From the NCBI GenBank assembly GCA_033239525.1, contig BSYO01000002.1:12806626-12870625 (forward strand): a stretch of DNA of 64,000 bases, given 5' to 3'. Numbering within the stretch: position 1 is the stretch's first letter; each line of letters opens with the position of its first letter. This DNA comes from Nepenthes gracilis. Taxonomy: Eukaryota > Streptophyta > Magnoliopsida > Caryophyllales > Nepenthaceae. Positions 45,647 through 57,384 of this stretch are shown in pieces. A model generated the notes under the pieces. The model searched no databases, had not been told where the DNA came from, and worked only from the letters and a program-made list of their open reading frames with translations. The translations under genes and the position numbers were made by a program.

Positions 45647-47666
45647 AAAATAAAGGAAAAAAAAAGTGGAAAAAGAGGAATAATCTGGTATATCTAGGTT
45701 TTAATGGTTTTTGGCCTTCCTTTTCCCGCAGGGACTTGTTTTTTCCTTGGGCTCTATTTTCTCATTTTGTTTACTGTTGAGTGTTTTGTTCCATCGTCAT
45801 ATCTTCATCCGTTTTTTCCTCTTCTGGGGGCTTGGCTCCACCAAAAAAAAAAAGTGAGAGAGAGAGAGAAAATTGGATAGCTTTTATTGGAGCCTTTCGA
45901 TGTTATCAACTTTTATGTTGGGTTCGGTTATCTCGTTTTGGCTAGCTGTTGTGCATTCTATATCATTGCCTTTGGCTTTCTTCGAATTCCCTCCTCTGGG
46001 AATCTGGGCTACAAAAAAAAAATGCTAAGAGGATAAAAGAATTGTTCTTCTCCTTTCTGATGTGGCTCGATATGTTTCCTTATGAAGCGGGCAATGGGTC
46101 CTGTTGTGGTTCTCCCATTGATGTTATAGTGGCTGGTCTATATACTGCCTTTTCAGTATCTTCCTAATTTGGTTTGCTCCTGGAGTTCTCGAGCTGCTCC
46201 ATTTCCTGCTGTTGTTGCACAAAGTCCTTGCGCTGGTGGTTCACTGAGTTGATGGTGGATCTAGGGCTATGTTGCTGATGTTGGATGTTTTGTTGATGAT
46301 GTTTGGGGCTCCTGAAAATATGTTCTGGCTGGTAGTGTCAACAATGCCTGCTATAATTGAAGCTGTCGGGTCTGTGGTGCTATGTATCATGGTGTTGTTG
46401 AACCTTTTCTTGTTCTGTCTGAATGTATACTGGTAGTTTGTCCCGGCGTATGAGTGAAATTTGATGCAGCAGATGTTTGGATTTTGCTAATTGCTGTCGT
46501 CGGTTGTGGTCTGAAGCCTATACTGATGGTTCGAGTTGTCATTGATGGAGTGGCTGTGGGCTATGATGCTAAAATCTTTAGAGTTGGACTGTCTGCTTTC
46601 TCATGCTGAAGCAGGGATCGCTGCTGTCCATGGCATTTAGCATGCTAGTTGTTCTGTGGAGCTGTGTTGCGGAAGTATGAGTTGCCTACTATCCTTGTTG
46701 CTGTCGGGCGCGAGCTGGCCCCTGCTGATTTCCTGGATTGCTGTGTGCTGCTTGCAGAAGCAAGGTGAACATCTGTCCTACGAGATGCTATGGTTTGCTG
46801 TCATGTAATGACAGTGCAACTAATATAGAACCAAGATGCCAAATGGTTGCTGCTGGAGCCAGATGCTGGTGTTGGAGGCTACGGACACTGATGCAATTGC
46901 ATTGGCCTGCTATTGATGGAAACTCTGGTAGCTGGTTGGCTTTGTTTGCTGCTGTTGCTTATCTGGCCTGCTTGGTAGTGGAAGGGTAGAATTTCTAGGA
47001 AGGATTGTTGTCTTCCATTAGCATGTGGTTGAAGTTTCGTCTATACCATGCTCCTGCTGATGGCTGCTGATCTGCTGGGAATTCCTGGTCTATGCAGTTG
47101 CTGCTGTTCTTTGCTGGCGTTGTGGCTGGGGACGTGATGCAATTGACGATTGCTTTGCTGCTGGTGGAAAACTAGGGGTGTAATTAGGTTGATGGCAGCA
47201 CGTGTTTTTTTTTTTTGGCTGTTGTATGCTGCTGCGGGGTTGGGAAGTCCTGGACTATGTAGATGCTGCTGTTATTTGCTGGCGTTGGGGCTGGGGACGT
47301 GCTGTAGTTGACTATTGACCTGCTGATCTTGGAAATCTAGAGGTGTAATTAGGTTGATGGCAGCACGTGCTTTTTTGCTGTTGTAAGCTGCTGCGGGGCG
47401 ATTGGATGCTGTTGATACAGTCGTTTTGTAGGTAGCTGATTATGAGTCTGTTCCTGTATATTAGATAGAGTTCATATTCTGTTGATTCTGTTGAACGTTA
47501 TCCTCCTAGAGGTTTTTTTGCTATATCTTCCGATGTACCAGTTGCTCGGGGTATGCTCTAGCGTTATATGTTTCTAACTCTAAGTCAAAATACTTGGCGT
47601 TGAAACATAGATTTTGTAAATTTTTTCTCCCTTTAATCCAAAATACTTACTTACCAAAAAAAAAAA
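45647..47666 (+). other. Long 3-prime region of the LINE
   Basis: After ORF2 there is an A-rich junction (45645-45667), a second A run at 45841-45853 and then 1.8 kb of GCTG-rich non-coding sequence. A direct duplication with GTAATTAGGTTGATGGCAGC at 47180 and 47345 lies near its end. Short ORFs here carry no family features. Confidence 0.75.
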
Positions 47667-48658
47667 AGATTGGCTAAGCATTCCATCCTCTTACCAAACC
47701 GTTCCATCCTTCTTTGCCAACCAGGTACAATAAATGCTTGTAGTGACCTCCCTCCCCTACAGCCAAATCGGCCATCCAAACCAAAAGTGTGATTCTGACC
47801 GGTTCAGTCAAACCAGTCATCCAAACTAGAAGATCCATACCGCCCAAGTCTTTTCTTTTTAAACACCAACATACTGGGAGAACGCCCAATCCAGCCCAGC
47901 AACCATACCGGCCTAGCTAATCCATACCGGTAATACCAAAATGGTCAACCGTCCAGACAAGAAATGCAAACCGGCATTCTAAGGGGTACTTAGCTAGGAT
48001 GCTTTTTTTTTTCATACCGTCTACATTCACCAAAATGGTATACGGAATACCAACACCACAGTCACCGAACATTGCACTGCATTCCTCCATGCTCAACCAA
48101 ACCGGCAACCCACAAAAAAGCCTTGCATGCCCACGACTCCATAGGGGAACACAACATGAATCCGTCGTCACGCAGCCCTCAGCAACTTCATTAACAGGAC
48201 TCCAGCATCAACAATAATGTTCGAAATCAAATAGCAGAAGACAGTTGTATCATAAGTACATAACCGCATCAGCTTTGTTGCACCCGAGGAAAGCCAGTAG
48301 CTACAGGCTACTCAGCAGCCAACGTGCATAACAATTTAATGCGAAGAAATCAGTCCTTCTTGCACTAGCAGGTAGATCCAAGAACAGCCAACTGAGCTTC
48401 ACCAGACAAACCAACCCACTCCACCACAATGAATACCATTACTCCGAGGTTTGCCTTCCCCACTAAACGGTCTTCTCTGAAATTTGCCTACCCCAGGCAA
48501 ATGGTCATCCTCTAAGATTTGCCTACACCGAAAAATGGTTTTCCTGGTCATTGCTGCAGCAAGTATACAACACTCCGAATATCATACAAGACCTGTATGA
48601 TCCTCCGGTGACGCTTTCATTTGTTGAGTCACCCACAAGAGAGTAATCAACCCTAATA

Positions 48659-48675
48659 AACTTCTCCTCACAACC
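48659..48675 (-). other. Probable polypurine tract of the copia element
   Basis: On the minus strand GGTTGTGAGGAGAAGTT directly precedes the LTR start TATTAGGG. The purine content is moderate. Confidence 0.5.
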
Positions 48676-48843
48676 TTGTGGGGAAAACCTTTGCCTTTAC
48701 CTGGCGACCGTCATCGCCTGCCCTCTGGCTACTTCTCCTCAATTGGAATCCCGGCATTGGCCTTCACAAAATTGAATGATACTTTCTTCTGCCCTACTGA
48801 ACCAAGAGTAGTCCCACTCTCATTCAACTCTTTCTCTACGGTC

Positions 48844-49519
48844 TTTTTTTTTTAATAAGTATTTTGGATTAAAGGGAGAAAAAATTATAAAATCTATATT
48901 TTATCTCCAAGTATTTTACTTGGATTTAAAACATAAAATGCTAGGGCATACCTCGAGTAGACGATATATCAGATAATACATAAAAAGCCTCTAGGAGGAC
49001 AATTTTCAACAGAAAAGACAAAATATAAAATATCATTCATAAAAAATATGAAATTTGGTTCAGCACCAGGAGCACCAAAATCTGAACCAGGCAAGGCAAT
49101 TTTCCTTCATCAGAGGGAACCAGCAACCGTGTCCCATCCAAATCCAAGGCAGGGGCATTTACCACCCCCAGTAAAGGCAATAACCAAAATGAGAATGCAT
49201 AATCCTTCGGCAAGGGCAGCACCCAAGATCAGCATTTCCAGCCACTTCACCAAGCAACCACCCACAAAAAATCTTCAATGCATCATAGCCAAGAATCAGT
49301 AAATCAGCAGAGCCATTGGCGCTCAGCAGCAGCACAGCTCCTCTCAGCTGAAGTGAAAGGCATGCGTAGACAGGCTGTAGGCACAGGCAAAGCAACCAGC
49401 TACACTGTGCTAGCCACAGGGGCCACAGCAAGCAAATTTCACAATTGCATCAGCTAAAATTACTTCAGCAAGCTGAGGACCAGCCAAATCGGCCCAATGT
49501 CCTTACAGCTACAATGTGA
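48844..49519 (-). mobile_element. LINE-tail element, 676 bp
   Basis: Flanked by TTTCTCTACGGTC (48831-48843) and TTTCTCTACAGTC (49520-49532), 12 of 13 equal. Core (GCTAGGGCATACCTCGAG) near 48941 and stem-loop near 48903-48930. CAGCA-rich body. It interrupts the copia internal region. Confidence 0.88.
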
Positions 49520-49599
49520 TTTCTCTACAGTCGTATCATTCTTCCTTACACTCCACCTTGGCAACCTCCTCCTGCCACATTGACCAATGCCCCGTTGGT

Positions 49600-50862
49600 C
49601 ACCTTGACATTTTCCTTGGCAACCTAAGTTTTCATCAAGTACTGACCTGATCTCCTACTTCTCCTTGCCATAATTGAGGCGCCTTTGGTGAATTTTCACT
49701 GGTTGTCTCCAAACATCGTCCTGAAGCCTTCTTCATTAAGCTTTCTGGTTGAAATCACATTCAATCTCAAATTTGGAGCATGTCTCACGCCTTTCAGCAT
49801 GAGCTTGTTCCTATTGGTTGTCCTCAAGCAAACATCCTCGATACCAACAACCTTTGACGAGCTACCGTTACCCATCTTCAATACCCCATGGCTTACGGGT
49901 ATTTAACTCAAGAAGTGGGACTTCCTCGGTGTCACATGGTGTAAGGTACCGCTGTCCATCACCCAACTCGTCTTCTGGAATGGTAGGCTCTATGCTTCCC
50001 CTACGTGGACAACCAGGAGGTCTTCGCAGAAAAGCGACAGTTTTTTGATCATCATCATGATCCAGTTTCTCTTGACAATTGCTTCTGCCATCTGGCTCCT
50101 ACTTCCTCTACGGGCAATTCCGTTTTATGTGGCCCTTCTTGCCACGGTGGAAGCAGGTCATCTCTTAAAGCTTGTTCCGACTGTTGCTTCTCTCCGATTT
50201 GCCGCCTCCGCCTCGTTCCCTCAGTTTCCCCCGTCCCCGACCACTGGTCGCTATAAGCGGACTTGGCTCAAAGCTTGAGGTCTCACTGCTTTCCCTCCGT
50301 CTTGTGTCATTCATAAACAGGAAAGTTATGACATCATCCAATCTAAGCATATCCTTCCTGAACAGCAGCATCATGACAATATGATCGTACGAGGCCGGCA
50401 ATGACGCTAGCAATACCAACGCTTTGTCTTCCTCCTTGATCTTCTCATCAAGGGCCAACATCTGCATCATGATCCTGTTGAACTCGTCCAAGTGCTTCTC
50501 AAAGTTTCCCCCTTCCGACAGACGCAGGCCATAGAACTATTTCTTCACATGTAGCCTCGTTGTTAAGGATTTGGACTTATACCAACTCTCAAGCTTCTCC
50601 CACACCTCCGCTAGGTCTGACAAGCCAATGACCTCTTGGTGTTGTCCGTAAGACACAATTTGATCGTTTAATTAGTAAGATCCCTCCTGTCTTGCCACTC
50701 ATCCTCTATCATGTTTTCCGGCCAATCTTCCTTCCTCCGAAATACCTTTACCACTCCTTCCCAAGTCAAAATATTTCTCACCATTTCCTACCAAAGGATG
50801 AAATTATTTTGCCCATTAAACTACTCCACATAAAACGACACATTCCTTGACGACGACGCCAT
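49600..50862 (-). pseudogene. Copia gag, protease and gag-preintegrase remnant
   Basis: On the minus strand it starts MASSSRNVSFYVE at 50862 with an immediate TAG. The UBN2-type gag region follows (50165-50500: FNRIMMQMLALDEKIKEED, LLASLPASYDHIVMMLLF). The knuckle reads CFHRGKKGHIKRNC, where the second Cys is replaced by Arg. The protease site is DSGTLHHVT near 49945. The preintegrase segment (49696-49881) has VCLRTTNRNKLMLKGVRH and NVISTRKLNEEGF. No integrase, RT or RNase H follows before the 3-prime LTR. Confidence 0.85.
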
Positions 50863-50886
50863 CAAGCTTAAGGTTTACAACCTCCC

Positions 50887-50897
50887 TCTAATACCAC
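50887..50897 (-). other. Primer-binding site of the copia element
   Basis: On the minus strand TGGTATTAGAG lies one base inside the LTR edge and matches the initiator-Met tRNA type PBS (TGGTATCAGAG) at 10 of 11 positions. Confidence 0.8.
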
Positions 50898-51083
50898 TTA
50901 TTGGGGTTCAAACAACCCGAATTCACCCGATTTGATACAGCGAAAACCCAAACCCCTCGTCAGTCGAGAATCACCAATTAAGTAGGACACAATGAATAGA
51001 AAAATTACACAACGTTTTTAAAGTGGAAACCCTTCACAAGTTGAAGAAAAAAACCACGGGACAAACTCCGAATAAGCTTTCTC

Positions 51084-51440
51084 TTTTTGATAAGTAAAAT
51101 TGAATTAAAATAAAATAAAATACAAAACTATGCTCTAACTCCAAGTGTTTTGCCAACTTAGTGGTAGAACATAGACGCCAAGTTATACCCCGAGTGCCAC
51201 CATGAAACATTTCATGATACCAAACTAAAATATACAAAAGGAAAAAAAACCAGCCAAAAAAACCATCATCCAAACCGGCCACGAGCCTACAACCCAGCCG
51301 GTTAATATACTCAGAGACAGCTTTCCAAACCGGCAATTTGTTGCATACCGGGCAAAAAGCCATCCCGGCCTTTTGCGGCAAATCGGGCTAAAAGCACACA
51401 CAGCCACCTTGGTCATATCGGGTAAGGAGATGTTCACAAT
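51084..51440 (-). mobile_element. 3-prime end of a minus-strand LINE-tail element
   Basis: It shows TTTTTGATAAGTAAAATTG, a stem-loop (CTCCAAGT...ACTTAGTGG) and core (AAGTTATACCCCGAGTGCC) followed by an ACCGG-rich body. It is cut at 51440 by the LINE at 51456. Its 5-prime limit beyond 59152 is not resolved. Confidence 0.65.
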
Positions 51441-51528
51441 TCTCCTTGCTATTTTGTCTTCTCTCTTCCCCGCATTTCAAACTCGTCTCTTTGCCCTATC
51501 CCGCCCCACCCGATCGTCTGCCCGCGCC

Positions 51529-53773
51529 ATGGCGCTGGTCTTCAGCCCCGCCTTCTCTTCTCCTCCAAAGGTTTCCTTTCCCCCCTTAACAATCTTCCAA
51601 ACGCCGCCCCTCCTCCCTTTTCATCTCCCCCTTCCTCGCGTCCATCCCCGCACCCTCATACCAAATCCCCTCCCTTCTCCCGGAAGCTCGGTCGTTGGTG
51701 TTCTTCATCCCTCCCCTCCAATGCCGCACTTCTGTCAGAAGCCGACTTTCCCTCTATCCAATCTACCCGTCCAGGCACCTCTAAATCCCCACTCACTGTA
51801 GCTGCTAGCGTCTCCCCTGTTTGCGGTTTGGGTGTCACCCCACCCACCCCGTCTCCTCCGGCCTTTCAATCGTCTTATGTTGCTGCCCAGTTTTGTTTCG
51901 AGCTCCCTGATTCCTTTAACGATGGCGGTGGTTCCCCTAGTAGGTTGGGTTCTCCGCCCCGTCTTCCAGAGAAGGCGGTTTGCGTGGATTGTGCGCCTGG
52001 CCCACCCAGTCCTGATCCCCCATTGGATGAATCCTTCCATGGTGTTCCGGGATCCCCGAGTAATGCGATGCTGTGGAAGGAGCTTTGCCTCTGCCTCGGT
52101 CTTTCTCCCCTGGCCAGGCCTTCGTGCTTCCTCCTGATAGTCGGCCGGGAGTGCATTTTGAGTCAGCTATTCTCCCTGCTTCCTCGACAGGAATCCTGGG
52201 TCCTTCCTGCGTTATTTTTTTTTTTTGGTAAGTAAGTAAAAAAAAAAAATAGAATTCCTTCGTAGTCAATTCCTGCGTTATTGACCACCAGGACAACGCC
52301 CTACCTCCGCATGGGGATGTGCTTGATCGACCTTGCTCTCTGGCGGGAGCCCCTGTTACCTCCAGCGGTTCCAATGCCTCTGCCAATCCTATGGGTGCTG
52401 TTGATCGCCCTCTTGGAATGTTGTCGTCCTCCGTAGTCAAACAGAATTCTCCTGGCGGTGAGTCTTCTCTTAAATTTTTTCCCATTAATATGTCTAATGT
52501 AGAGAACTCTATCCTGTCTCCCCCATCCGATGTTATTAAATAGGGTGAGAATTTGTGGGGTGCTACTCTGGTGGGTAACTTTGATGGCCATCCACTTCAT
52601 TTCAATGCTGTTAATAACATTACGCGGAAGATCTGGGCTCGTTTTGAACTCACTCATGTGGCTGGAAACGAGTAGGGTTTCTTCTTTTTTCGTTTTTCTT
52701 CCATTAATATGCTTCATAAATGCATGGCTAGTGGCCCATGGACTATTGGGGGCCTCCCCCTTTTCCTTAAGAAATGGGAGCCCGGTATGGTTCTTTCCAA
52801 GCAAGAGCATAAGTCCTACCCCACGTGGATCACTTTGTCCAGGATTCCAGTGGAATACTGGACCCTCCTGGGTTTGAGTTGGATTGCTAGTGCAGTCGGT
52901 AAACCCATACTATTAGACCCTGTTACTTGAATGTATGGGTTTTCCACGGGTCTGTGTTGAAGTAGAAGTTGGCGCTCAAAGGCCTGAATCTATAAAAGTC
53001 CGATCTGGAAGCCATATCGAGGATCCTGATTGCCCTGTAGCTGAAATTAAAATTGTGTACCACCAGAAACCCCCTCGACGTAGTCCCCCATCGAAGAATG
53101 GGAATGTGGCCCCCCTCCCAAACCATCAGGGGAGTTTAAGGTCGTAGGTAAAATTTGTGCTAAACCTACCTCCTCTCCTCCATTTCCATCGTCCCCTATG
53201 AAGACTACTGCTGTAGCTATCTCCCCTATTAGGGGCCCAGCTTTAATGGCTATCTCTACAGCCAACACTTTTAGTCTTCTTCAGGAGTCCTCTCTGGTTG
53301 ACCCCCTTGCGAATGATGTCAATATCCCCTTGGGTCAACAGAATGAGACTCCCGAGGCACCCCCGTCCAGTGAATATGGGTTAATCATTCCAATAGGGAC
53401 CCTGTCTACCTTGTCCCTGAATGGACATGGAGAGCATAGAGGTCGTGTCGAATACCATCTCGTTTCTGATGATCAGCTGCCTTGCATCGGTAATGAGAGT
53501 TCTTTGAGTGATGAAAAAGATCGTGCTCCTGCTGTCTCTGGACCGCATGAGGCCCCCCGTCGGCTGGATAACGATCTTCAGTCCTCATCTACATCTGGCG
53601 AAGTGAATCTCACTAGTCTGAATACTCATGAGAGGTCTGACCCCGTGTCTGATGTGAGCGACTCTAGTAGTTCCGACCAAAAGTCAAATGGTAGGGGCCA
53701 AAACTCAGGTAAGCGGAAAAAATCACGAGGGCCTAAAAAGTCTAACCCCCATATGCCAATCCCAAATGACTAA
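51529..53773 (+). pseudogene. LINE ORF1, DUF4283 type, disrupted
   Basis: It starts MALVFSPAFSSPPKVSFPP. A tail-only insertion (52217-52269), a TAG at 52541 and a TAG at 52673 break it. The DUF4283-like part lies at 52550-52930 (TLVGNFDGHPLHFNAVNN, GPWTIGGLPLFLKKWEPG, WITLSRIPVEYWTLLGL). After a TGA at 52928 the rest is in changing frames, ending in a Ser/Asp-rich and basic tail (GKRKKSRGPKKSNPHMP) with TAA at 53771-53773. The stop overlaps the ORF2 start in ATGACTAA. Confidence 0.82.
52217..52269 (-). mobile_element. 53-bp insertion with tail motif inside LINE ORF1
   Basis: T10 GGTAAGTAAGT A12 followed by a short filler ending CGTAGTCAA lies between two perfect copies of TTCCTGCGTTATT (52204-52216 and 52270-52282). 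The filler resembles the sequence downstream (TCCGTAGTCAAACAGAATTC at 52430), in scrambled order. Confidence 0.8.
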
Positions 53774-56700
53774 CATCGCTTGCTGGAATGTGAGGGGACT
53801 TAATGGGATTGTTAAAGCCCATGAAGTCCGTAACCTCATTAGGTACCACGGGTGTTCTGTCGTTGGTCTAGTCGAAACCAAAGTAGCGGAGAAAAACTTG
53901 GCCTCCATCTCAGCTATGATCATTAATCAATGGCTATGGTCCATGAATTATTCTACTTCCTCTCTCGGGAGAATATGGGTCGGCTGGGACCCCCATAAGG
54001 TGGATGTCAAAATTCTTTCTAAGGAAGACCAAGTTATCCATACGGAAGCCCTCTTCCTTAATGACAATGTGCGCTGCCTCCTTTCCTTTATGTATGGGGC
54101 TAACTCGGAAGGTTTGCGTAGGCTTCTATGGGATAGCCTTAGGAAGCAATCGGGCCTCCCGGGTGACCTCCCATGGGCTGTCCTTGGCGACTTCAATGCT
54201 ATCAGATCTGCGTCTGAGGCCCTTGGAGGTTCATGACATCATAAAAGTTCCATAGATCATAATAATTGTCTCCGTGATTGTGACCTCGTGGATGTATGCC
54301 ATGAAGGTCAGTACTATACATGGAATGACGGTCGTAACCCTTCTATCCGTATCTTCAGGAAACTTGATAGAGTGGTTGCTAACGGTCACTGGCTTGATCA
54401 TTTCAAAAATGTGAAACCGTTTTCCCCCGGCTAGACTTTCAGACCACTCTCCATGCATTCTCTTTCCCTCTGATAGGCTGGCTAGAAAGCACGGGCTGTT
54501 TCTATTTAATAACTTCCTCACCAAATTCCCAAAATTTCTTCTTGTGGTTAAGGAAGCGTGGGAGAATGAAATTACTGGAACTCCTATGTTCCGACTGGTG
54601 TCAACCTCAAAAGGGTGAAGAGCGGGCTTAAATCCCTTAATGCTCGGTGGGGTGATGTCCACGAGGAGGTTTTGCGAACTAGGAAATGCTTAGAGGAGTT
54701 TCAATCCCAGACCTACTTACCCACGGGGATCAACCATGCTGAGCAGTCATATAGGGCCGCATACTATGCAGCTATGGCTAAGGAGGCCGAGTTTCTCCAA
54801 CAGAAAGCCAGGCTTAGGTGGCTCAAAGAAGGGGATCAGAGCACTAAATTTTTCTTCAAGACTGTTAGTGGGAATAATAACAGGAATATGATCATATCCC
54901 TACTTGATGAGTCTGGCAACCCTACCAGCGGGGTGGAGGACCTTCATAGGTTGGTTGTTGACCACTTCAAAAGGGCCCTTGGCTCCGGTCGATCCTATGG
55001 TTTGGTGGATGCCAACCGGCTTCGTCCTTATATTCTCCATACTGTCCCGGATTCCCTAACTGGCCCCCTCGCTAGGCTAATTAGTGAGGTGGAAATTCAG
55101 AAAGCGCTTTTCTCCATCGGTGATGACAAAGCTCCCGGTCCGGATGGTTTTACCTCAAAATTTTTTAAGGACTCTTGGGAGATTATTGGCCATGCCGTTT
55201 ATGAAGCTATCCGTGATTTCTTCAATCATGGAAGGCTTCTTAAACAATTGAATACCACTTTGATTAGTCTTATTCCAAAGGTCCAATCCCCACGCACGGT
55301 CTCTGACTACCGCCCGATCTCCTGCTGCAATGTCACTTATAAAGTGATCTAAAAAATTCTTGCAAATCAGATCAAAGAAATCCTCCCCTACCTTGTTGAC
55401 AAATGCTAGACGGCCTTTGTTACGGGGCGTCAAATTAGCGATAATATTCTGCTAGCTCAGGAGCTTTTTCACAGATATCACCTTGGTCATGACCCACCTA
55501 GGTGTACTATGAAAGTGGACCTGATGAAAGCGTATGATTCTGTACATTAGGACTTCATCATTCACATGCTGACCCTCATGAATTTTTCCCCACAAATGAT
55601 CAATTGGATCAGTCAGTGCATAACTACGCCATCATACTCCCTTAATATCAATGGAGAAGCGGTCGGTTTTTTTAAAGGAGGCAAAGGCCTCCGCCAAGGT
55701 GATCCTCTCTCTCCATATCTTTTTGTCCTTGTTATGGAGGTCCTAAATGGCATTATTGAGATCAAGGCTAGGCGAGATGATAAGTTCAAATATCATTGGA
55801 AGTGTGCAAAGACTCAAACCGTCATGTTAGCCTTTGCTGACGACCTCCTTCTATTCTCACATGCAGATCCCCTTTCCACTCAGATCCTTAAGGACTTCCT
55901 TGATGAATTCCACTTCATTTCGGGTCTCTCGGCTAACTTGAACAAGAGTGAAATTTTCATTTGCTCTAAAGACAAATCTATGCACCACCACATTGGTGGT
56001 ATCCTGGGGTTCAAAGAGGGCAAACTCCCCATAAGGTACTTGGGAGTCCCGCTTATCATGTCTAGACTCTCAGTAGATGACTGTAGTTCACTCACGGATA
56101 TAATCACCAAAAGGATCACATCCTGGAAAAACAGGTGGCTATCTTTTGGTGGACGGTTACAACTTGTCGCCTCCATTCTTTCGTCCATTCACCTTTATTG
56201 GGCATCAATTTTTATTCTGTCCAAGTCTACACTCAATGCAATTGATAGCCTCCTACGCCGATTTCTATGGAATGGCCCATCAAGCGATAGGACTAATGCA
56301 AAGGTAGCTTGGGATGTTATTTGCTATCCTAAGTCTGAAGGTGGTTTGGGTATTAAGAACCTGCTGGCTCAAAATAAAGCTCTCATATGTAAGCTTCTCT
56401 GGCGCATCATTTCTAAAGACCCTAACTCGGCTTGGTCATCCTGGATTCACATCAACAGAATCAAAGACCGCTGCATTTGGACTCTAAAAGTCCCAAATTC
56501 CGCCTCCTGGGGCTGGCGGAAGATTATGAAACTTTGCCCCTTTATGTGCTCTCACTCTGTTAAGAATATTGGGGATGGCTCTGATACCTTCATTTGGCAT
56601 GATAACTGGCACCCACTGGGCCCCCTGTGTGATGTCAGTCTGGATCGCACTCGATTGGTGTCAGGCTTGCCATGGGATGTTAAAGTCTCTGCCATTATTA

Positions 56701-57330
56701 GAAACGATTGTTGGGTTTGGCCTAATCCTTACGATATGGAGATCTCCCGTCTAGTGGATCACATGCCCCCTCACCCTCCATGCACCAACCAAAAAGACAC
56801 TCTAATTTGGGTCGGGAATGCCCATGGACACTTCTCGACTAGATCAGCGTATGCCCTCATCCATCCTTCCAAACCAAAGGTTAGCTGGGCTCCCTTGGTG
56901 TGGGGTCCATCCCATATCCGTGCCCACGCGTTTACGCTCTGGTTGGCTATTCGGGGTAGATTCAATACCATTGACCGCCTCCATGGTGTCCCAAATATCT
57001 CCCCTAACGCTCCCTTTGCCATGTCAGCTACAAAGACCATGGGCATCTTTTCTTTTCCTGCCCTTTCTCAAAAGCCTTATGGGACAAACTCCAAAAACAG
57101 GTGGGTATTCAGTGGCCCCACTCCAAGTGGATCCACAATATCACGTGGGCTGCATCAATCTGGAAAGGGAAAAGTTTTTTGGCTCTTTCTAAGCGCCTTT
57201 CGTTAGCGGCCACGGTTTACTACATTTGGAAAGAACGCAATAACCGTATCTTTCAAAAATCCCCCCTCAAGATATCTGCCAACTTTTTTCCCAGATTTTC
57301 AATGTTGTCCAACTTAAATTGAAGACCGTC
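53766..57330 (+). pseudogene. LINE ORF2: endonuclease, RT, zf-RVT, disrupted
   Basis: The endonuclease begins MTNIACWNVRGLNGIVKAHE with VGLVETKVAEKN and LPWAVLGDFNAIRSASEA, then TGA at 54234. The linker/RT part 54615-55352 has RLRWLKEGDQSTKFFFKTV and KAPGPDGFTSKFF, stopped by TAA. After another stop the segment 55566-57206 has GLRQGDPLSPYLFVLVMEV, the catalytic LAFADDLLLFSHAD near 55830, SGLSANLNKSEIF, IRYLGVPLIMSRLS and WKNRWLSFGGRLQLVASIL. The zf-RVT block is frameshifted after 57010. RT catalytic residues are intact, yet at least four stops or frameshifts rule out activity. Confidence 0.92.
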
Positions 57331-57384
57331 ATGGAAGCTGATAGATGTGTTACTAGCTCGCTACGGATTCGATGGAACATTTAA

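Larger units (their letters stand above)
42297..47666 (+). mobile_element. 5-prime-truncated L1-like LINE, 5.4 kb
   Basis: A perfect 14-bp duplication AGATTGGCTAAGCA stands at 42283-42296 and 47667-47680. It begins within the endonuclease (AATGGGATTG..., matching 53798 of the LINE at 51456), carries most of ORF2, then a 2-kb 3-prime region and the family tail (core GCTCGGGGTATGCTCTAGCG at 47547, CTTACTTACC-A12). Confidence 0.93.
40817..48440 (-). mobile_element. LINE-tail element in the copia LTR, itself split twice
   Basis: The target repeats are ACTCAGAGGTTT (40805-40816) and ACTCCGAGGTTT (48441-48452). Its own sequence is 40817-41334, 41606-42296 and 47681-48440, about 2 kb. The 3-prime terminus on the minus strand is GGTAAGTAAATGG with stem-loop and core (CCGAGGCATTCCCCGAGCAC) near 40870-40930. 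The body is rich in ACCGG and CCGGC words. No coding sequence is seen. Confidence 0.72.
39668..48658 (-). repeat. 3-prime LTR of the copia element, interrupted
   Basis: LTR sequence is present at 39668-40816 and 48441-48658. Everything between belongs to a minus-strand LINE-tail element and its own insertions. A CAACCGG-type array lies at 40430-40640 and a GCTGGTCAA...TTGACCAGC palindrome near 40687-40711. The inner edge is AACCCTAATA at 48658. Confidence 0.68.
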
